From: UBA1275 sp002323515
GTDB lineage: Bacteria > Bacteroidota > Rhodothermia > Balneolales > Balneolaceae
Reading direction: 5' to 3'
Assembly: GCA_964007875.1 (NCBI GenBank)
Contig: CAXGAH010000016.1
Coordinates: 1-53,695, forward strand
DNA length: 53,695 nucleotides
Shown: piece after piece, positions 43,741 through 51,446 of the stretch
Position numbering within the stretch: position 1 is the stretch's first letter
Layout: each line of letters opens with the position of its first letter
The notes under the pieces: generated by a model
Told to the model about the DNA's origin: nothing
Seen by the model: only the letters and a program-made list of their open reading frames with translations
The model's database searches: none
Program-made: the position numbers and the translations under genes

Positions 43741-44104
43741 CTTTTAGCTTTTGTTCGGAAAGTTCCAAATTGAGCTGAGAAACCATATTAGCTAGAGCAG
43801 ATCTATGCGCTCGTTTAAAGGAAAAAACACGGTGTGTTAGATCATTACCTGGAATTGCCTCGAGAATTTTACCGCTTTGCGCATAGATCCATAGCCGGGT
43901 GCGAAACCATCCCACCTTAGTATCCAAGGCATCGATATCTTTTAAGTACAGCATATGCGTTTTAACAGATGATTTATATGCTTCTATTAACGCGTCTTTT
44001 ACTTGGAACTCTAGATATATTCCGTCTTTTTCTAGGCGCATTATACCCTCAACTCGCATAAAACCGCCGTGTGTACCATCTATATAGAATGGGATGTTAT
44101 TCAT
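43712..44104 (-). CDS. hypothetical protein, possible PH-like fold
   Basis: An unrecognised 130-aa protein without signal peptide or membrane segment. The first ~95 residues alternate short hydrophobic strands (GIYLEFQV, HMLYLKDI, RLWIYAQ), suggesting a small beta-sandwich of PH-like type. A charged C-terminal helix follows (LELSEQKLKELDERY). The ATG at 44104 is preceded by TATATTTG only 4 nt upstream. It is convergent with asd. The C-terminus borders a direct repeat that may have altered its end. Confidence 0.65.
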   Translation of the reverse strand: MNNIPFYIDGTHGGFMRVEGIMRLEKDGIYLEFQVKDALIEAYKSSVKTHMLYLKDIDALDTKVGWFRTRLWIYAQSGKILEAIPGNDLTHRVFSFKRAHRSALANMVSQLNLELSEQKLKELDERYRLS

Positions 44105-44108
44105 GGTT

Positions 44109-44116
44109 CAAATATA
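44109..44116 (-). promoter_or_regulatory. candidate -7 element abutting a start codon
   Basis: TATATTTG on the minus strand ends 4 nt before the ATG at 44104. If it is a genuine -7 element, the transcript would be leaderless or nearly so. No TTG is found at the -33 distance. Confidence 0.25.
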
Positions 44117-44230
44117 CTCGGAAAAATTAAATATTCTTGTAAGTAGTTCCTCTTTGACTACTCATGCAGAATAGAATTTTTGAATAAATGCTTTTGCATC
44201 TACTAGTACTGGCTCAATTCACAGATTCTA

Positions 44231-45133
44231 CTACACTAAGTCGATAAGTGCCTCCTCTAAATCTTCGTACATATAAGTAAACCCCATGGACTCCAACACT
44301 CCTGCCTTCATCCTAATACTGTCCAAAATTGGCTGAGCACCTTCCCCAAAAAGAAATTTTAAGGCAAAATTTGGAACCGTAAATAGATTTGGCCGATGCA
44401 TCGTTTTTGCCAACACCTGCGTAAACACATCCATGGTTACAGGTTCAGGAGCACACATATTCACTGGCCCTTGAATACCATCCTCTTCTAAGAGATGAAT
44501 GATAGCACGGGTTAAATCGCGTAGGTGAATCCAACTCATGAATTGAGTTCCAGGTCCAATAGACCCACCTAAACCTAATCGAAAAGGAGTGAGCATATTC
44601 TTTAGTGCCCCACCATCGAGACCTAAAACAATTCCAATACGAAGATGAACCACTCGTATTCCTAACTCTTTGGCTTCCTGCGCCTCTTTTTCCCAATCGA
44701 CACAAAGCCTTGCCAAAAAATTCTCACCACTTGAATCCTCTTCAACGCACCAGTTTATTCCAGAATTCCCATAATAACCAGATGCTGAGGCGGATATGAA
44801 TACCCCTGGTTTATTTGTTGATGACGCCATGGCTTGTACAAGAGTTTGAGTAGAATAGATGCGAGAATTGTAGATTTTTCTCTTTACCTCTTCATTCCAC
44901 CAACCACTAATTACAGGCTCACCAGCTAAATTAATGACCGCATCAGCCTCATCCATAATTGCATTTAATGAATCATCCCAGGATACGTAATGTAAGTTCT
45001 TAGCCTTATTCGTTCCATACTTGGATAGATTCCTGGTGATTAGTATAAGCTCATAATCCTTTTGTAGAAGTTGCTTGCAAATATCCGAACCAATAAATCC
45101 GGTACCACCACTTACTACTATTTTTTTTCCCAT
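44231..45133 (-). CDS. TIGR01777-family SDR (epimerase-like) protein
   Basis: A 300-aa extended short-chain dehydrogenase of the YfcH/TIGR01777 family, cytoplasmic and NAD(P)-binding. The nucleotide motif GGTGFIGSDI is at the N-terminus, with INLAGEPV, SASASGYYGN (active-site Tyr region) and the C-terminal DUF1731-like part (VPNFALKFLFGEGA) in order. The physiological substrate is unknown; family members are linked to cell division in plants and cyanobacteria. It lies 126 nt after the small hypothetical gene. Confidence 0.9.
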   Translation of the reverse strand: MGKKIVVSGGTGFIGSDICKQLLQKDYELILITRNLSKYGTNKAKNLHYVSWDDSLNAIMDEADAVINLAGEPVISGWWNEEVKRKIYNSRIYSTQTLVQAMASSTNKPGVFISASASGYYGNSGINWCVEEDSSGENFLARLCVDWEKEAQEAKELGIRVVHLRIGIVLGLDGGALKNMLTPFRLGLGGSIGPGTQFMSWIHLRDLTRAIIHLLEEDGIQGPVNMCAPEPVTMDVFTQVLAKTMHRPNLFTVPNFALKFLFGEGAQPILDSIRMKAGVLESMGFTYMYEDLEEALIDLV

Positions 45134-45402
45134 ATTACCTTATCCTTTTCGAAGGTTACTGCACAAATAAAGAAGCTAATCAGTAATTACTTAAACTTCG
45201 TTATTTTATTTTCGTTTATACAATCACTTATTTAAAAAAAATGTCTTGCCTGAGTCTGTTTTAAATATTCTGTTTTAATTCGACTAACTAGATTCAACAT
45301 AAATCTGTATATGCTTAAATAGGCTAGGTAATACCAAACACATTATCGCAAACATAGTATATTCAGTTTTAGTAACTAAAAATTCTTCAATTCCATTCTG
45401 CT
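45134..45402. other. 269-bp AT-rich gap between divergent genes
   Basis: It separates the minus-strand SDR gene from the plus-strand MauE-like gene and should hold both promoters. I find only near-matches to TAnnTTTG on either strand and no RNA-like hairpin, repeat or small gene with recognisable content. Confidence 0.4.
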
Positions 45403-45852
45403 GTGAATCTTTCATTTTCATTACATACGGGCGTGCGATTATTTGTGGGTGCCATATTTATACTATCGAGTATCGGCAAATTCATCGACAGCAGTGATGC
45501 TCAATATTTAGTTGAGTTACTCAGCATGAATATTTATTGGCTCATTGAGTATAAAGGAATCATTGTTCTTAGCATAACAATCCTTGAGTTAGCCCTTGGT
45601 ATTCTATTACTATTGAACCGCTACACTTTTTGGTCCTATCTCGCATCTGCACTCTTAATTTTATCGCTATCTTCTGTTCTCTTATTTTTTAAATTCCAAG
45701 GAACTCAGGTAGCAGCTTGTGGGTGTTTTGGTGCATTTGATTTACTTTCTGGCCCTGATACTACCCTAGCAAAAAATGGAGTTTTGATGCTTTTAATTAT
45801 TTATGGTATCTACGCAAATACCAAATATGCAAAAGCCCAATCAGTCGATTAA
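45403..45852 (+). CDS. MauE/DoxX-like redox-associated membrane protein
   Basis: A 149-aa protein with four predicted membrane helices and a periplasmic-side CGCFG motif (VAACGCFGAFD). This is typical of MauE/DoxX proteins implicated in thiol redox or methylamine-dehydrogenase maturation. No mau genes are present, so the actual role is unknown. The start is GTG at 45403. It ends tail-to-tail with cdsA, the two stop codons sharing TTAA (45849-45852). Confidence 0.78.
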   Translation: MNLSFSLHTGVRLFVGAIFILSSIGKFIDSSDAQYLVELLSMNIYWLIEYKGIIVLSITILELALGILLLLNRYTFWSYLASALLILSLSSVLLFFKFQGTQVAACGCFGAFDLLSGPDTTLAKNGVLMLLIIYGIYANTKYAKAQSVD

Positions 45853-46649
45853 AATATAAATCGAATGTAAATATACGCAGCTGGAGCAGCTAGTAATAAA
45901 GCGTCAAACCGATCAAAAAATCCTCCATGCCCAGGAATTAGAGCCGAGGAATCCTTTGCATTCGCTTTTCTTTTGATTTTACTTTCTAGTAGATCTCCAA
46001 TGGGACCGAAGGTAGCTGCCAATATTGCCATTGGAAGTAATTCTAAAAGCGTCAAAGGCTTATCAAAAGGCATCACAAAATAAACTAAGAGCATACCTAT
46101 CACACTTCCTAGATACCCAAATGCTAACCCTTCCCAAGTTTTATTAGGACTGATAGTAGGCGCTAATGGATGTTTGCCAAGGGCTTTGCCTCCAAAATAA
46201 GCCAAACTATCTGCTCCCCAAACCATCAATACCAACATAATGGTTAGTATAAATCCGTCTATTTTTGTCCCAAAATTATCAATTAATATAAGACTAAGCA
46301 TACCAAGTGGTGCATAAAGGCCAGCAAAAAAGGTTGAGCTCAGTTTTGGGATACTAGCGGAAGAGGTACTAAATGTTTGCCTTGAAACAAACAGTAGAAA
46401 AAGAAGCAACCCAATCTCAAAGACGTAAGGGAGTTCTGTTGATAATAAAACCCACAACCCAAACGAATAAGGGAAAATTGAGTCGCTGGGAGTCAATGCC
46501 CCATCCAATAGTCTAATCAATTCAAATTGGATGAGCAGAGTAATTCCTATGATCATTGTTTTGAAATACCACCCTCCCATCCATGCCATCCATATAAACA
46601 AAATGGCAGCAGGTAACGCTACTACAATTCGCTTGAGTGAATTACTCAT
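45849..46649 (-). CDS. cdsA: phosphatidate cytidylyltransferase (CDP-diacylglycerol synthase)
   Basis: Makes CDP-diacylglycerol from phosphatidate and CTP at the inner membrane. The 266 aa contain about seven helices, NKTWEGLAFG, and the diagnostic C-terminal signature GDLLESKIKRKANAKDSS ending in PGHGGFFDRFD. It immediately follows the DUF2007 gene (1-nt gap), at the end of a four-gene minus-strand unit. Confidence 0.94.
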   Translation of the reverse strand: MSNSLKRIVVALPAAILFIWMAWMGGWYFKTMIIGITLLIQFELIRLLDGALTPSDSIFPYSFGLWVLLSTELPYVFEIGLLLFLLFVSRQTFSTSSASIPKLSSTFFAGLYAPLGMLSLILIDNFGTKIDGFILTIMLVLMVWGADSLAYFGGKALGKHPLAPTISPNKTWEGLAFGYLGSVIGMLLVYFVMPFDKPLTLLELLPMAILAATFGPIGDLLESKIKRKANAKDSSALIPGHGGFFDRFDALLLAAPAAYIYIRFIF

Positions 46650-46650
46650 T

Positions 46651-46995
46651 TTACTCGTTTTCTAGATCAGTTTGGTTGGAATGATCGACTGCCGTCTTTG
46701 TAGAATCACTTTCATCATCGAGCTGCTCGTCCGCAAAGACATCATCCAGATTTGCATCTGGAATACTCTCTAGTAAATCAATAGCCTGTTCAGCGTACTC
46801 GTTGGGCACATATAAATACATCAGTGCCATTTCACCAACCACTAAGCTATATGCTGTATCACGTTTTGAAAGAATCTGTGAGGGAACATCTTGATCCTTT
46901 AGAAAGTTATGAGCTAGGTTCACCTCAAATTCCTGAGTGCTTTCTAAGATGCACGTCCAATCTTGTATCGCATTCGGTTTGGGGTTAGTAAACAT
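46651..46995 (-). CDS. DUF2007 putative signal-transducing protein
   Basis: A 114-aa soluble protein of the DUF2007 family, with the pattern WTCILESTQEFEVNLAHNFL, then VPSQILSKRD and LYVPNEYAEQAIDLL. The C-terminal ~35 residues are acidic and probably disordered. The family is small, often found near housekeeping genes, with no established biochemical role. It is sandwiched between the CPBP protease and cdsA. Confidence 0.82.
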   Translation of the reverse strand: MFTNPKPNAIQDWTCILESTQEFEVNLAHNFLKDQDVPSQILSKRDTAYSLVVGEMALMYLYVPNEYAEQAIDLLESIPDANLDDVFADEQLDDESDSTKTAVDHSNQTDLENE

Positions 46996-47010
46996 AGAAT
47001 ATTCCGCTAG

Positions 47011-47961
47011 TTATTCAGGGGTATTGGCTAATTGTGACGGTATATTTGCCAAATATCGTTTATGAAATATACTTATTAGCGAAATCAGGATCACAACCCC
47101 AGGTAAAATCAATACCCATGGTAAATCGGTATCGGCATTAAGTTCTTGATCAAGTATTTCAGGGTAGATGGTACTCAAAATAATCTGACCTCCATTGTTC
47201 ACTAAATGAGCTACCATAGCAGGAATAAGGCTATTTGATACATAGGTTATGTAAGCGAATAACATGCCAAGGGCTGCGAGTGGTAAAATTCGGGTGATTT
47301 GCAGATGATAAGCACCAAAGATGAGACCTGATACTATAATAGCGGTCCATATGCCCCACGATTTTTCTAACGAACGCTGAACATATCCACGGTACATTAT
47401 CTCCTCACAAATAGAGGGGATCAGTCCAATATGAAAAAGGCCCATCCATAAGATATTTTCCGAGCCTAATAATTTAGCGATCATCTCGTCCATGCTTTGT
47501 TGCATTTCGGCCATCCAACCTGGTACCGGTAAAAAAGCGTTCAGCCATCCTAGAAAAATAACCATAGGATAGGCTGCTGCTGTTAACACTATAGCCCATA
47601 AAATATACTTATGAGTATCAGAATTAATTTGTAACCTCAAAAAGTGCCTTCTAGCACCAGGCTCAGCCGCCAAACGGGTTACCAACAAAGATCCCAGTGC
47701 AAATACGGTTATTTGACCAGCGGTATTAATCCAAAAAAAGACCGTTGTTTGCTCACTAAGCACCTGCATGATGGCATCGACATTGGTCGGATCATCCACC
47801 AAAAATTGTGCGGCAATGACCCCAACTAGACCAGCCATTACGTTAAAAGCAATAAGGGCAAGAAAGACCCAAATAATCGCCATTACACCAAGATTAAACC
47901 CATGGCGCTCATACCAAGATCCGTTAGAGGTATTCGAGATGGTTGTGGGGTATTCTATCAT
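47011..47961 (-). CDS. CPBP-family intramembrane glutamic endopeptidase
   Basis: A 316-aa polytopic membrane protein with the CPBP (Abi) motifs: EExxxR in SICEEIMYRGYVQR, FxxxH in FGAYHLQ and HxxxN in VAHLVNN. Homologues include prenyl-protein proteases (Rce1) and bacterial Abi proteins; the substrate is unknown. I prefer ATG 47961 (MIEYPTT). An extended start at TTG 48057 would overlap the DUF4199 gene by 20 nt and cannot be excluded. It is cotranscribed with DUF2007 and cdsA. Confidence 0.88.
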   Translation of the reverse strand: MIEYPTTISNTSNGSWYERHGFNLGVMAIIWVFLALIAFNVMAGLVGVIAAQFLVDDPTNVDAIMQVLSEQTTVFFWINTAGQITVFALGSLLVTRLAAEPGARRHFLRLQINSDTHKYILWAIVLTAAAYPMVIFLGWLNAFLPVPGWMAEMQQSMDEMIAKLLGSENILWMGLFHIGLIPSICEEIMYRGYVQRSLEKSWGIWTAIIVSGLIFGAYHLQITRILPLAALGMLFAYITYVSNSLIPAMVAHLVNNGGQIILSTIYPEILDQELNADTDLPWVLILPGVVILISLISIFHKRYLANIPSQLANTPE

Positions 47962-48037
47962 GACAGGGGAAGAAGTTAAAAGTAAAGAGTCGACCCAATG
48001 AGCCAGCTCTTTTAGATAAACAAAAGAGACCAGCGCG

Positions 48038-48583
48038 TTACTCTTCTTCTTTGGCAAATATTTTAGCGCTGATAATACCAGAAATTACGTTGATAATACT
48101 TAAACTAACGAATCCAATACCAAATTGAGCGAGTATAGCGTTCATTGAGCCTGGTTCAGGACTAAAAGATAGTGCTTGATCAATTTGGTCTTGGGTTAAT
48201 CCCTGGGTTTCTAAGTTAGCAATGGTAGATTGCATGAGTGCATCGTTCATCCCTGTATCGATAATTTCTGTCCAAAATAAAGAGATTGCTGTCCCAACGA
48301 TTAGAGTAACTAATCCAGCTAAAAATCCTAATAATGCACCTTTTCCAATGGGATATGTAAGATTAAATCCTTTTGCATACATGCGATTAGCAATCACCCC
48401 AGCAATAGATGAAACTAAACAGGTGCTAATCCCTAGGCCTTGCCCCGCTCCAGTAGACCCTCGAATAGTTAGATAGGCACTCGCCAATCCTATTATGGAG
48501 TATACAATGGCGGTAATTAATCCCGCTGTGATAACAGCATTCCAGTAGCTTGGCATGCCATGTTGCGTGGTTTCAGTAGTCAT
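48038..48583 (-). CDS. DUF4199-like membrane protein
   Basis: A 181-aa protein with four hydrophobic segments (~15-38, 45-66, 80-104, 150-172). The loop between helices 3 and 4 is polar (MNDALMQSTIANLETQG) and the C-terminus is charged (AKEEE). The topology and first helices resemble the DUF4199 family, frequent in Bacteroidota; assignment is moderate. It starts the DUF4199-CPBP-DUF2007-cdsA unit. Confidence 0.75.
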   Translation of the reverse strand: MTTETTQHGMPSYWNAVITAGLITAIVYSIIGLASAYLTIRGSTGAGQGLGISTCLVSSIAGVIANRMYAKGFNLTYPIGKGALLGFLAGLVTLIVGTAISLFWTEIIDTGMNDALMQSTIANLETQGLTQDQIDQALSFSPEPGSMNAILAQFGIGFVSLSIINVISGIISAKIFAKEEE

Positions 48584-48723
48584 TTAATTGATATTTGTGG
48601 TTAGTGTATTTAGTTAATTTACATTCTTTGTTCAGTTTCAATGGACAAGGCGCTCATTCTCCCTGATTAATCATCATCAGATTACATTAGATAAAATACT
48701 TATAAGTAATAATATACTCACTA

Positions 48724-49203
48724 TTACGATTTTTTTGAACTACCATCCCTCGAGGTTATGAGCAGAGACGCCATCAACCCAAAACTAGCACCTAGTAATA
48801 ATCGGGAAAAGTATGTATTTGTCCAAATATCCAATGCGTTAAATAACACATCAATACCAGTTAGCCCAAGAAATAAAAGGAAGAAGCCCAATGCTAGGTC
48901 TCTTGATGGCCAAATTTCGAACTTTGCGGTTAAGCCTTTCAACCAAAATCCAAGAGCAAAGGCACCATATATGCCTATACATCGGGAACATACAGCCATT
49001 TGGGCGTCCATAAAATCAAATGACCGAGTTGGTTCCTGATGACATACCCAAGAAAAAAATGAATAATGCCAATGAAAAGAGGCTAAAATATCATCGGCAT
49101 ACCATCCAGGTCCCAAGGCAAGTATCGCTAGAAGACTACTACCTATTAACAATACAAGATTAGATCTACTGGAAAGTTCTGACTGTATGAAGATTTGTTT
49201 CAT
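48724..49203 (-). CDS. DUF2085 membrane protein
   Basis: A 159-aa membrane protein with the DUF2085 signature: CHQEPTRSF followed by VCSRCIGIYGAF. The cysteines and His suggest metal or redox chemistry near the membrane, but no function is established. About four helices are predicted. The ATG at 49203 lies 1 nt after the thioesterase stop, so the two genes are translationally coupled. Confidence 0.86.
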   Translation of the reverse strand: MKQIFIQSELSSRSNLVLLIGSSLLAILALGPGWYADDILASFHWHYSFFSWVCHQEPTRSFDFMDAQMAVCSRCIGIYGAFALGFWLKGLTAKFEIWPSRDLALGFFLLFLGLTGIDVLFNALDIWTNTYFSRLLLGASFGLMASLLITSRDGSSKKS

Positions 49204-49204
49204 T

Positions 49205-49627
49205 TCACATGGCGTTTAGTAAATATGTAGGTGCCCGGCATGGTTTTCTAGTGCCCGAATTCATGAACACCAAACTCACCTCTCCTAATGCACAAAGCTG
49301 ATCTCGTTCTTGGGCTATCACTTCATAATAGGTAACCAACTTAACGGAGGGCGCCGCATACACATGTACCTTAATAAGGATTTCTTCATCGTAGTAAATC
49401 GGATGTTTATAATCAATTTCGGAATGTATCACCGGCAACATAATTCCATCCTTTTCCATGGTGCTATAACGGACACCCATGCTTCGAATCATTTCGGTCC
49501 GTGCTTCCTCAAAATACTCTAAATAACGCCCATAATATACATAGCCCATCTTATCCGTTTCACTGTACCTACTTCGTAATCGATGCTCGAAGCTAAGAAT
49601 GGGTAAGCTGTCAGGGAATTGGACCAT
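49205..49627 (-). CDS. acyl-CoA thioesterase, YbgC/4HBT hotdog family
   Basis: A 140-aa single hotdog-fold protein. The family motif YVYYGRYLEYFEEARTE contains the catalytic-site Tyr/Glu region, followed by MGVRYSTMEKDG and DYKHPIYYDEEI. Such enzymes hydrolyse acyl-CoA or acyl-ACP thioesters. Immediate proximity to accA (6-nt gap) suggests a link with fatty-acid supply; the substrate is not determined. Confidence 0.88.
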   Translation of the reverse strand: MVQFPDSLPILSFEHRLRSRYSETDKMGYVYYGRYLEYFEEARTEMIRSMGVRYSTMEKDGIMLPVIHSEIDYKHPIYYDEEILIKVHVYAAPSVKLVTYYEVIAQERDQLCALGEVSLVFMNSGTRKPCRAPTYLLNAM

Positions 49628-49633
49628 AGTCGT

Positions 49634-50581
49634 TTATTTATAACGTCCCATCGCCGAATACTTGGCTATCCTTTGTTCGATAAGTTTTTCCGGGTTTTGT
49701 TTGGACAGTGATGATAAACTTTTAAGCACCTGCTTTTTAACTGCATTAGCCGCAGCATCATAATCTCGATGCGCACCCGATAAAGGCTCCTTGATAACTC
49801 CATCAATAATACCCATTTCCAACAAATCAGGGGCCGTCAACTTTAAAGCAGAAGCGGCCTGTTCTTTATAATCCCATGTCTTCCAGAGAATAGAAGAGCA
49901 TGACTCTGGAGAAATAACTGAATACCAAGTGTTTTCCATCATAAACACCTCATTTCCCATACCAATTCCAATAGCACCACCGCTTGCTCCTTCCCCAATA
50001 ATGATTGTTACCAATGGTACTTTTAGCACAGCCATTCGTTTGAGATTTTGGGCAATTGCTTCTGCTTGTCCACGCTCTTCTGCTTCAAGTCCTGGAAAGG
50101 CTCCAGGCGTATCGACCAGTGTCAAAACAGGTATACCAAATTTTTCTGCCATCTCCATTAGTCGGTACGCTTTGCGGTACCCTTCAGGATTTGCCATACC
50201 AAAATTACGATAGGTCCGGCTAGCGGTATCCCTTCCCTTTTGATGCCCAATTATACATACCGTTTGGCCATCCACCTCGCCAAGTCCACCCACAATCGCC
50301 TTATCGTCTGCATGGAAACGATCCCCATGTAATTCAATGAAGCGATCACAAATACGCTCAATGTAATCTAGGGTGTATGGTCGCTCTGGATGTCGTGCCA
50401 ACTGGACCCGTTGCCAGCGTGTCAAATTTTCAAATATACTCTTTTGAAGTCTTTCCACCTTAGACTTCAAGCTCTCCACTTCCTTACTTAGGACACCTTC
50501 GGTACTCGAAGAAAGCTGCTCTAATTCTTGGATTTTTTTTTCCAAATCGGCAATGGGTTGTTCAAATTCTAGATACTGCAT
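49634..50581 (-). CDS. accA: acetyl-CoA carboxylase carboxyltransferase subunit alpha
   Basis: The alpha half of the carboxyltransferase that makes malonyl-CoA. The 315 aa match the bacterial family. An N-terminal coiled segment is followed by RHPERPYTLDYIE, GRDTASRTYRNFGMANPEGYRKA, TLVDTPGAFPG and GEGASGGAIGIGMGN. accD, accB and accC are elsewhere. ATG at 50581, with a -7-like TATATTTG 23 nt upstream. Confidence 0.96.
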   Translation of the reverse strand: MQYLEFEQPIADLEKKIQELEQLSSSTEGVLSKEVESLKSKVERLQKSIFENLTRWQRVQLARHPERPYTLDYIERICDRFIELHGDRFHADDKAIVGGLGEVDGQTVCIIGHQKGRDTASRTYRNFGMANPEGYRKAYRLMEMAEKFGIPVLTLVDTPGAFPGLEAEERGQAEAIAQNLKRMAVLKVPLVTIIIGEGASGGAIGIGMGNEVFMMENTWYSVISPESCSSILWKTWDYKEQAASALKLTAPDLLEMGIIDGVIKEPLSGAHRDYDAAANAVKKQVLKSLSSLSKQNPEKLIEQRIAKYSAMGRYK

Positions 50582-50603
50582 GTAAAATCAAATTTAATTT
50601 ACT

Positions 50604-50611
50604 CAAATATA
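50604..50611 (-). promoter_or_regulatory. candidate -7 element upstream of accA
   Basis: TATATTTG on the minus strand matches TAnnTTTG exactly and lies 22 nt before the accA ATG, in the 122-nt gap after the GT2 gene. A second match, TAAATTTG, is at 50589-50596. The -33 region is only T-rich. Confidence 0.4.
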
Positions 50612-50703
50612 GCAAATCCCCACGTCTAAAAGTGGATTTCTCTGGTTGATGTGTTTCGCGCCTTTCCGTTATGAATGCAAACTTTACGAGCGAAAACGCC
50701 TTC

Positions 50704-51432
50704 TTACAAGCGACCAAATAGACTCCGGATTTTAAGGGCCCAGACCCTCCAAATAGCCTCTCGAACAATGCCTTTGGACATTTTAGACACTCCTTCTTCT
50801 CGTTCCCTAAATATGATGGACACCTCTTGCAATCTAAATCCAGCTTTCCAAGCTCTAAAATGAAGTTCTATCTGAAATGCATATCCATTGGATTTAATTC
50901 GGTCCAAAGAAATAGACTCAATAACCCGACGATGGATGCATTTAAAGCCTGCGGTGGTATCTTTTACAGGCAAGCCTGTTATCCATCGTGCATAAATATT
51001 GGCCCCATAAGACAGGATAAGTCGACTCAGAGGCCAATTTACTATGCTTATTCCGTTGGCATAACGTGACCCTATAGCAATATCTGTTTCTCCGCTTTGA
51101 ACAGCTTCGATGAGTCTAGGAACATCTTCTGGTGGATGTGAAAAATCCGCATCCATTTCACAAACTAGTTCATAGTCATGTTCTAAAGCATACTCAAAAC
51201 CTCGGACATAGGCCGTCCCTAATCCTAATTTACCCTCTCGCTCAACTAAACTTATACGATCTGGATAGGCTTGCTGCTGCTCTTTAATCCTTTCCGCCGT
51301 ACCATCTGGAGATCCATCATCCACAAAAAGTATGTCCACCTTTATATCCAAAGCCATAAGAGTATGAATCATACGTACGGCGTTGGTCGCTTCATTGTAG
51401 GTCGGGATAATGATTAAAGGGTGTTTCTGCAT
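50704..51432 (-). CDS. GT2 glycosyltransferase, polyprenol-phosphate mannose/glucose synthase-like
   Basis: A 242-aa inverting GT-A glycosyltransferase similar to dolichyl/polyprenol-phosphate mannose synthases. The start PLIIIPTYNEATN, VDDGSPDGTAERI, EMDADFSHPPED (DxD metal site) and AIGSRY are diagnostic. No C-terminal membrane helices follow, so it is a minimal type I-like form. It would load a hexose on a polyprenyl phosphate for envelope glycosylation. It lies 14 nt downstream of the WcaJ-like gene. Confidence 0.9.
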   Translation of the reverse strand: MQKHPLIIIPTYNEATNAVRMIHTLMALDIKVDILFVDDGSPDGTAERIKEQQQAYPDRISLVEREGKLGLGTAYVRGFEYALEHDYELVCEMDADFSHPPEDVPRLIEAVQSGETDIAIGSRYANGISIVNWPLSRLILSYGANIYARWITGLPVKDTTAGFKCIHRRVIESISLDRIKSNGYAFQIELHFRAWKAGFRLQEVSIIFREREEGVSKMSKGIVREAIWRVWALKIRSLFGRL

Positions 51433-51446
51433 GGGCTTATTTGAGC

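Noticed and set aside
47011..47961. CPBP (Abi) protein as a bacteriocin-immunity or defence gene
   Set aside because: The neighbours are housekeeping lipid and membrane genes; no bacteriocin precursor or restriction/defence gene is near.
50562..50768. 68-codon minus-strand open frame between the GT2 gene and accA
   Set aside because: It overlaps the end of the GT2 gene and the start of accA out of frame; the gap is better explained as an accA promoter region.
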